Below, in pieces: positions 19,749-24,911 of a stretch of DNA of 24,911 bases. The number at the start of each line of letters is the position of its first letter. Position 1 is the first letter of the stretch. Source of the DNA: Pelargonium cotyledonis (Eukaryota; Streptophyta; Magnoliopsida; Geraniales; Geraniaceae); NCBI GenBank assembly GCA_036897625.1, contig JAYMTA010000720.1, positions 1 to 24,911 on the forward strand, in the 5' to 3' direction. The position numbers and the translations under genes are program-made. The notes under the pieces were generated by a model, which worked only from the letters and a program-made list of their open reading frames with translations, made no database searches and was not told where the DNA came from.

Positions 19749-19962
19749 TTCAGTGTTACATTTTCCCTATTTGGCACTCTAATTCATCAGCCTTAGCAGC
19801 CCATAGTTGTAGCTTAGAGTCTTGGCTTTCTTCTTGCACCATTTATATTCATTGTAATAGTTTGTGAGTTTTTGTTTGACCTTCTTTTTGTACTTTGTTT
19901 ATCCTTTTGGATTATGAATTCGAAGTACCATTTACTGATAAAAAAATAATAATAAAAAAAAG
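19749..19962 (+). mobile_element. LINE-2 3' end with A-rich tail
   Basis: This continues LINE-2 after MULE-1. It holds the end of the ORF2 frame, then a T-rich 3' untranslated part ending CTGATAAAAAAATAATAATAA plus more A (19936-19961). The tail word CTGATAAAAAA is shared with LINE-1 (22977-22990). Copia RNase H coding resumes directly after, at about 19964, so this tail marks the right limit of the insertion into Copia. Confidence 0.65.
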
Positions 19963-19963
19963 A

Positions 19964-20230
19964 TTTGAAACCTTTTCTTGGAATTATATTGTCCGGTTCA
20001 ATAGGCTACATTAGTTTATTGTGATAATGTTAGTGCAATATACATCTTCGGTATCCCCGTGCAACATCAACGCACTAAACACATCAAGATGGATATACAT
20101 TTTGTACGCGAGAAAGTACCTTGAGGACAAGTTCGAGTTCTTTATGTCTCGTTATCAGATTGCAAATATTCTCACTAAAAGGCTTCCTTGCATACTCTTC
20201 GATGATTTCTGGGATAGTCTTAACGTTTAG
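19964..20230 (+). pseudogene. Copia RNase H C-terminal remnant
   Basis: The Copia frame resumes here: an LFLELYCPVQ-like stretch, then ATLVYCDNVSAIY (19990-20045), a QHQRTKHIKMDIHFVREKV-like stretch (20060-20115), and SRYQIANILTKRLPC followed by DDFWDSLNV (20148-20230). These are the last segments of Copia RNase H. They should directly follow the AEYRGVA motif, which lies 3.7 kb to the left at 16225. Only a few codons between the two parts are missing or garbled. Frameshifts are present. Confidence 0.85.
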
Positions 20231-20255
20231 AAACCTCTCGCTTTAATTGTGATGG

Positions 20256-20573
20256 TGTGTTATATTATGTATATAAATGTTTGCATATATTTTATATTTG
20301 GTCTATCATTTATGTTAATGTATATTCTAATATAATCACATATTTGTCGCTAAATTATAGCTACATATACAACATTATTGTACTCAAGTATATATATTAT
20401 GGACTTAATTAATGAGAAATGTTAGACACGATTTCCTTCATTTACGTCTCAAATCATCGAAAAAGAGCTTGCTTGGTGATAATTGTACAAGTATATAAAA
20501 CAAAGAGATTGATATTGTTACAAATATGAATAATAACTCATCATAGTTTCAACACATGACACATTTTTTTTTT
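20256..20573 (+). repeat. Copia 3' LTR, probable
   Basis: Begins TGTGTTATATTATG a few codons after the end of pol, where the 3' LTR of a Copia element belongs. The sequence before it (AATTGTGATGG) is a weak polypurine tract. The right end is not defined because SINE-2 starts at 20574. There is no 5' LTR in the window to align with. Confidence 0.45.
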
Positions 20574-20776
20574 GATAAGCGACGACCTAAAGGTGTATAT
20601 ATAAGTAACAAAGAGTGTTCAAGAAAGAGACTATTTCTCTTAACCCTAGCCTAGAGTTTTTGGCACCTTACCGCACCAAAGTGGTCTCTTACACCACCAC
20701 CACCACCAAGGATGTGTTGAGTGAGAATTGATCTTGAGACCTTCTTCCACTCAAAATTTGGGAGCGCACCGCATTA
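20574..20776 (-). mobile_element. SINE-2, second copy of the SINE, 5'-altered
   Basis: Reading the minus strand, it shares with SINE-1 GAGTGG(G)AAGAAG, CACTCAACACAT, GTGGTGGTGGT, AAGAGACCACTTTGGTGC and GGGTTAAGAGA. It ends in an A tail (T run at 20574-20583 on +). Box B has decayed (AGATCAATTC), and the box A region is largely replaced (GCGGTGCGCTCCC). It is in opposite orientation to SINE-1. No target duplication is clear. Confidence 0.75.
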
Positions 20777-20817
20777 TGAAAGCTGCAAATGTGAGTGAAT
20801 ATTACTATAAATAGACG

Positions 20818-20837
20818 AACATAACATGTAAGGAAGT
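20818..20837. repeat. LINE-1 target-site duplication, left copy
   Basis: AACATAACATGTAAGGAAGT, matching 22990-23009 with one difference (G/A). Confidence 0.85.
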
Positions 20838-20842
20838 GATAA

Positions 20843-22413
20843 ATGGCCAGTAAAAACCCTAGCCGCCGTCCCAGCGGCGCTGATCGCCGGAAACAGGCAA
20901 ATCGAAACCGATCTCGTTGGGGAAACAACCATGGATTGGATTCTTCGAAAGTTGTGCTTTACTTTGGTAACCTTCCACAAAATATGAACACTGGTTGGTT
21001 GCGTAACTTCATGCGCCGCCAAGCGACGATACTGGATTGTTACTTACCTACTACCCCTAATAAATTTGGTCAAGTTTATGGGTTTGTTCAGTTCTCCACG
21101 CTTCAAGATGTTGATCGTGTGAGGCATATTCTATATGGTACTTCGTTAATGAATCACCGTTTAGTTCTGGATTGGGAAAAGGGGTTCATCTCCTACAAAC
21201 CTCGGCTGTCAAAAAAGCCATCTGTTCGTAAGCCTACTGTTTGTGCTCAGGTAACTCAACTTCGTCACCTGATAGCCAACCCCGACAAGTAAGTGGGCAG
21301 CCGCAGTTAGTGACACTGCAAGTCGAAACCCTAACAACTTGCAAAGGTTTTATTACTCGTTCGATTGTCGACACGCTGCGATGGAGCATTTTGGCAATCT
21401 CTCGAGCCCTGGTTATGGCCACTCACCAACATGAATCTCTGAATTCACAAGGCCCAGTTGGTATCACTGTTCATCCCTTGGGGAATCATGTTTTCGCTTT
21501 TTCTTTCTCGGGCGAGATTCTCATGAAGTCAATGAGGGAAATGAACTAGAGTTGGTTAGCTCAATGGTTCGTTCATTTTTAGGATTGGAACCATTTAAAG
21601 CGAAGGGGAGGTCGTTACGCTTGGTTGTCCATTTGGGGGGTCCCGTTTCATGCTTAGCATCTCAACACGTTTAAGCAGATTGCTAAACAGTTTGGTGAGT
21701 TTCTTTTTGTGCATCTGACCTCATTGACGGGACGCTGCTTGGATCAAGCTTTTGTTTTGGTTCATTGCAAGTCTTTTTCACCTCTTTCGGAGCAAATTCG
21801 GCTAAAATTGGGACGCTCCTCTTCTTTGATTGCTATTTTGGATATCTCTGGCGTAGATTTGCCGTCTTTTTTAGATTATTTGGACTGGGACGATGATTCC
21901 TCCCCACCGGTTTTAACCCCTCGACCTCTTAGTCCTTCGGGTTCCTATACTAAGACAAGTGTTCATCATAATGCCCTTTTCTCTAAAGATTCTGGGGTTG
22001 AGGAAAATGGGCCGGTCTTACCATTTGGGCCTAGTTCTGTTGAAGGCCCAATTGAAAATAGGCCTGTTGATAATGGGCCAGCTGATAGACACTCCTCTAC
22101 GTTGCCTATGCATAAGAATGTTTTGTAAACCCTAAGCACATCCATGCAAACTGTTCCTGCAGGAGTAACAGTTGTGGCAATTTCGTCCACCTCTACACAG
22201 CAGTGCTCTCCTAGTCTGCAACATATCACCTTCAGAAGGAAAAATCGAAACCTCAATAACAGGGCAATTGTTCAGAGTGAAGATTTGTCTTCACCGGCTG
22301 AATCAGGTGAGAGAGTGTGGAACATTTATGTAGGTCTCGGTGGTCGGGTTGTGGGGTCGAAATCAATGGTCATAAATCGGCTTTGGGTTACCAACGCCGA
22401 TCCTGTTACTTAA
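20843..22413 (+). pseudogene. LINE-1 ORF1, RRM protein, broken
   Basis: From the ATG at 20843 the protein starts with a basic, Arg-rich segment (residues 1-35). An RNA-recognition motif follows, with RNP2 LYFGNL (39-44) and RNP1 VYGFVQF (78-84). This layout is known for ORF1 of plant L1-type LINEs, where it should bind the element's RNA. The frame changes near 21245 (+2 relative to window start to +1). It then runs with stops (for example 21549 and 22126-22128) through a VHPLGN...WLAQWFVHF...RYAWLSIWGVPFHA region and a Pro/Gly/Asn-rich part at about 21990-22080. A Lys/Arg patch, RRKNRNLN, follows at about 22230, and the frame ends at the TAA at 22411. An AAACCCTAG word lies just inside the 5' end. 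It is not a host RNA-binding gene: the duplication, poly(A) tail and ORF2 ends around it show it is part of a LINE. Confidence 0.8.
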
Positions 22414-22442
22414 CTGCTTTCAGCTGTGCTGTCACCTTCGTG

Positions 22443-22909
22443 ATGTGTCTTCTAACTTGGAACATCAGAGGTTCCTCAGCGCAACATAAGAGGGACCGGC
22501 TTCGGTCTCTCATTCGCAAGACAAAACCATCAGCTGGCCGTTCGGGCGGAATTTTATCACTTTGGGACCATGGGCTTATTCATAATGGATGAAGATTTTA
22601 TCATGGTGGGGTGTTAAGGCTGCTTTACCCAGCTCTTGCTTCTTACTGCTTGCCTCTTGGTCATCTGCATTGGGTCCTACTAATGCCCTTAGTGCAAAGA
22701 TTTGGGATGTTTGTTGTTCGGCTTCTTTCTGGTTCATCTGGCTTGCTCGAAATGGTTTGGTATTTCGGGATGTCTACCCTTCTGTGGATGACACTTTATG
22801 TTGTATTCGTGTTTTTTTGTTGTCCTTGGTTTCCTGTATCAATAGCTCTTTTGTTGTTGCTTTCGATTTTGATGATTGGGTGGCCGATCCTATCTCGTGC
22901 TTGAGTTAG
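22443..22909 (+). pseudogene. LINE-1 ORF2, only the two ends remain
   Basis: Starts MCLLTWNIRGSS (22443), the N-terminus of the apurinic-type endonuclease of plant L1 LINEs. It continues about 25 codons, jumps to the endonuclease internal motif GRSGGILSLWD (about 22535), and stops at 22590. The next frame, from 22589, is already the C-terminal tail: SWWGV (22604), then FWFIWLARNGLVF and a DDWVADPIS end at about 22907. The main part of the endonuclease and the whole reverse transcriptase, several kilobases in a complete element, are missing. The element can only have moved with enzymes from another LINE, or was deleted after insertion. Confidence 0.75.
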
Positions 22910-22989
22910 TGACGGTGCACTTTTTTTGTACTTTTATTTTTCGCTTTCAAGCATGACAAATAAAAGCTATCTTTTGCTGATAAAAAAAA

Positions 22990-23009
22990 AACATAACATG
23001 TAAGAAAGT
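22990..23009. repeat. LINE-1 target-site duplication, right copy
   Basis: AACATAACATGTAAGAAAGT, directly after the poly(A) tail, matching 20818-20837 at 19 of 20 positions. Confidence 0.85.
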
Positions 23010-23900
23010 ACGTTCACTTTAATATGTTTGAACCTTAAGTATTGATATGTACCTAAGAACTTAAGTAAGGCATGAAAAAAATTACAATTAAGAAAATCTT
23101 TGTTTTCAAAAATAGATACTTACGAGAAGATAGAAATGAGAACTTGGTCAACAAATCAACAAACTAAAATTGCAAATCATTATCAATTAAACAAAATTTC
23201 ACAAACTATTATTAAACCAAGCGACTTAATATATTTGTTCCTCTTGAAATCTTAAATTCGAACTCGATTATGACGCTCATAGAGAAAACAAATGTAACAA
23301 AACACCATAAGTTTACTAACTATGGATAAAAAGGAAATGTTGGAGCATGGCTAGTTGAAGTTTTATTATTTATCATTCCATGGACCTCCTTTCAACACTG
23401 AAATTAAATATTCACATGTTGATCACATATTGCAAAACCATGTCACCACCACCAACCACACACACTAAAATTAAAATTAAAAAAAAAAAAAAAAACACAA
23501 CATAGTATTGTTTTCTAATTGTTGTTATTGTAGTAGAGTTGGCCACTTGGATTGAGGTCACATCAACCACACACTTAATTACAATTTCATAGTTTAAGGT
23601 AATATAATAAAACTGTTAATTAAACTGAAAAGAGCATGTCTCTCTCTACTGCTACGGTCCTTATCAATTCAATGGAGTCAAAACAAAACCATCAACTGGA
23701 CCTTTCAGAGAAAGGTCAAAACCGTAATATCTCCCAACTCCAGGGGCATTTTGCCTCACCAACCTATAAAACACAAGTCAATATTTCCATTAACCTCCTC
23801 GCCCGATATCTTCCGTAAACGGGTAAAAGTATCACACAAGGGATCTTCCCCGGCAAATCCGTTATTTCCCAACATACTCGGGGGCACAACAGTCTTTTCT
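23010..23900 (+). promoter_or_regulatory. Upstream region of the hexokinase gene
   Basis: AT-rich DNA with A runs (23479-23494) and no transposon or gene that I recognise up to the TATA box. Composition shifts toward GC from about 23690. A second TATA-like CTATAAAAC lies at 23763. I cannot assign specific factor sites. Confidence 0.4.
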
Positions 23901-23906
23901 CCGACA

Positions 23907-23913
23907 TATATAA
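23907..23913 (+). promoter_or_regulatory. TATA box of the hexokinase gene
   Basis: TATATAA followed by G, about 320 bp before the start codon. A CT-rich leader-like stretch (23951-23973) begins about 40 bp downstream, which fits transcription starting near 23935-23945. This is inferred from position and sequence only. Confidence 0.55.
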
Positions 23914-24131
23914 GAACCCATCACTTCGCTTTCCGAGACAACTTACTGCAAATCTCTCTTTTTCTCTCTCTGGAACAGGTCATATCCAGCACTTCGTCGG
24001 CGTTTCTCGCCGGGTAACCCTTCCGGCTAGTCGCCGGGAACCGGAGCGTGCTCGGGCAGCGGCCGTGTCTGCTTTTGATTTTGGTGTTTTTGTTTGTAAC
24101 CGTCGCGTAGGGTGTGGAAGGGGAGGCGTGC

Positions 24132-24203
24132 ATGTGGAAACGGCGTCGTTTCTCCGCGGCGATTGATCGGGGGGAAGGGGCTGAGGAGGACGTACGGATA
24201 TGA
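24132..24203 (+). promoter_or_regulatory. uORF1 in the hexokinase leader (23 codons)
   Basis: ATG at 24132 opens a short frame, MWKRRRFSAAIDRGEG and seven more codons, ending with TGA at 24201-24203. This is 27 bp before the hexokinase ATG. It lies in the leader if transcription starts near the TATA box and no leader intron removes it. Translation of such an upstream frame would lower initiation at 24231. Confidence 0.5.
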
Positions 24204-24211
24204 TGGTGTGA
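24200..24211 (+). promoter_or_regulatory. uORF2 in the hexokinase leader (ATG ATG GTG TGA)
   Basis: A three-codon frame overlapping the stop of uORF1, with two consecutive ATG codons. It ends 19 bp before the main start. Both ATGs share this frame and stop. Confidence 0.5.
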
Positions 24212-24230
24212 GCGGAGGTTCGTCGGATAG

Positions 24231-24502
24231 ATGGGGAAGGTGGTGATGGGGGTGGCGGTGAGCTTGGCGGTGGCGGCTTCGGTCGCGGCGGCCCTGGTGG
24301 TGGGGCGGAGGGTGAGGAGCAGGAGGAAGTGGAAGAGGGTGGTGGGGGTGCTGAGGGAGCTGGAGGAGGCGTGTGAGACCTCTGTGGGGAGGCTCAGGCA
24401 GGTCGTCGATGCCATGGCAGTGGAGATGCACGCTGGGTTAGCGTCCGAGGGTGGCTCCAAGCTTAAAATGCTTCTCACCTTCGTCGATAATCTGCCTAAT
24501 GG
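24231..24502 (+). CDS. HXK: Hexokinase, type B (membrane-anchored), first coding exon
   Basis: Hexokinase phosphorylates glucose and other hexoses with ATP at the entry to glycolysis. Plant type B members also serve as glucose sensors and are anchored mainly to the mitochondrial outer membrane. The exon encodes 90 codons plus two bases. It starts MGKV, followed by a hydrophobic Ala/Val segment (about residues 5-24), then a strongly basic stretch (RRVRSRRKWKR, 26-36). A helical region leads to VEMHAGLASEGGSKLKML and VDNLPN, the conserved plant hexokinase N-terminus. The hydrophobic-then-basic N-terminus marks type B and not the plastid type. The exon ends at G24502 before the donor GTAATA, matching the conserved first-intron position after LPxG of plant hexokinases. 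The catalytic domains, starting with the phosphate-binding DLGGTNFR motif, lie outside the window. Antisense frames across this GC-rich exon are not genes. Confidence 0.93.
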
Positions 24503-24911
24503 GTAATATAATTGATGCTATTGTGTTCTTTTCTCCTTTATTTGGTGTTTTGTTTCCACATTTTGTTCCTTTCATTTGGCCATTTCTGGACGAATCCGTT
24601 ACCTTTTGATTCAAATTTGGTCGTTTGCTAATGCATTGTGATCTGGTTATTGATTAGGCTTTTGGTTGCTTCTTTTGGTTTTTGCTCGGGAGCTCTCCTT
24701 TTACTGTTTTGTTTTGTACAGTCTTTGCATTTTTAGTAAGAGGCCTCAGTAGTTTTTATTTACGAAAATCATACATTTTCTTCTCCAATGATTTGCTTCT
24801 TCGTGCTGCTTGATCCTTTTGTTACTTCTTACACAGTGTTTGTACGAAAATTTCATATATTTCTTTCTATATGTTCTGTTCAATTCCTGTTATGGCTCCC
24901 CCCCCCCCTTT
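24503..24911 (+). other. Hexokinase intron 1, 5' part
   Basis: The donor GTAATATAATTG is followed by T-rich plant intron sequence with no other gene. It continues past the window end, so no acceptor is visible. Ten consecutive C occur at 24899-24908. Confidence 0.8.

Larger units (their letters stand above)
20838..22990 (+). mobile_element. LINE-1, internally deleted LINE with both ends
   Basis: The whole unit is 2.15 kb: a short leader, ORF1 with RRM, the ends of ORF2, a T-rich 3' untranslated region, and the tail CTGAT followed by A (22977-22990). It is flanked by a 20-bp direct repeat, 19/20 identical, which is a normal length for LINE target-primed insertion. A complete plant L1 is commonly 6-7 kb, so more than half is gone from the middle. 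Confidence 0.85.

Noticed and set aside
20843-21292. Host RNA-binding protein gene (RRM)
   Set aside because: The RRM is N-terminal in a LINE ORF1. ORF2 ends, a poly(A) tail and a target duplication surround it.
23921-24478. 185-codon frame on the minus strand over the hexokinase exon
   Set aside because: It is antisense to a clearly recognised exon. The peptide is Thr/Ala/Ser-rich low-complexity, as expected from GC-rich antisense sequence.

Overview
This is nuclear DNA from a flowering plant. Almost all of it is layered, decayed transposable elements. The only host gene I can support lies at the right edge: the first coding exon of a membrane-anchored (type B) hexokinase on the + strand (24231-24502), with its leader and a TATA box upstream. 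A plant origin follows from the hexokinase N-terminus, the plant-type Copia and gypsy polyprotein remnants, LINEs whose ORF1 has an RRM, tRNA-like SINEs and Mutator-like elements with long terminal inverted repeats. I cannot name the species.

Layout. 1-1109: AT-rich, no gene, possibly a CACTA-type subterminal fragment. 1110-7410: a gypsy-class LTR element. It has a long LTR-A (1110-2906), a short gag/protease remnant (about 3250-3860), no reverse transcriptase or integrase, four tandem-repeat arrays (4300-6430), a polypurine tract with 19 consecutive G, and a 3'-truncated LTR-B (from 6546). 7411-9646: pieces of a non-coding repeat (family X) around a third related LTR, LTR-C (7792-9293). 9647-10902: a Mutator-like element (MULE-2) with terminal inverted repeats, a GC-rich core and a 10-bp target-site duplication. 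10903-13990: more family X sequence and a region with a 14-bp minisatellite.

14100-20570: a degraded Copia element that runs integrase, RT, RNase H. It is split inside RNase H at about 16262/19964. The intervening DNA holds a SINE (16483-16730) and an internally deleted LINE (LINE-2, about 16735-19960). LINE-2 is itself split by a second Mutator-like element (MULE-1, 18191-19739) with a perfect 9-bp target-site duplication. 20574-20776: a second SINE copy on the minus strand. 20838-22990: LINE-1, another internally deleted LINE, bounded by a 20-bp target-site duplication (19/20 identical). 23010-23900: AT-rich upstream region of the hexokinase gene.

No transposon gene here looks functional: the coding remnants carry stops, frameshifts, large deletions and altered catalytic motifs. 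I see no sign of a novel multi-gene system. What is notable is the readable insertion order (Copia, then LINE-2, then MULE-1), the repeated deletion architecture of two LINEs, the tandem-array-rich gypsy derivative, and two short upstream ORFs in the hexokinase leader.
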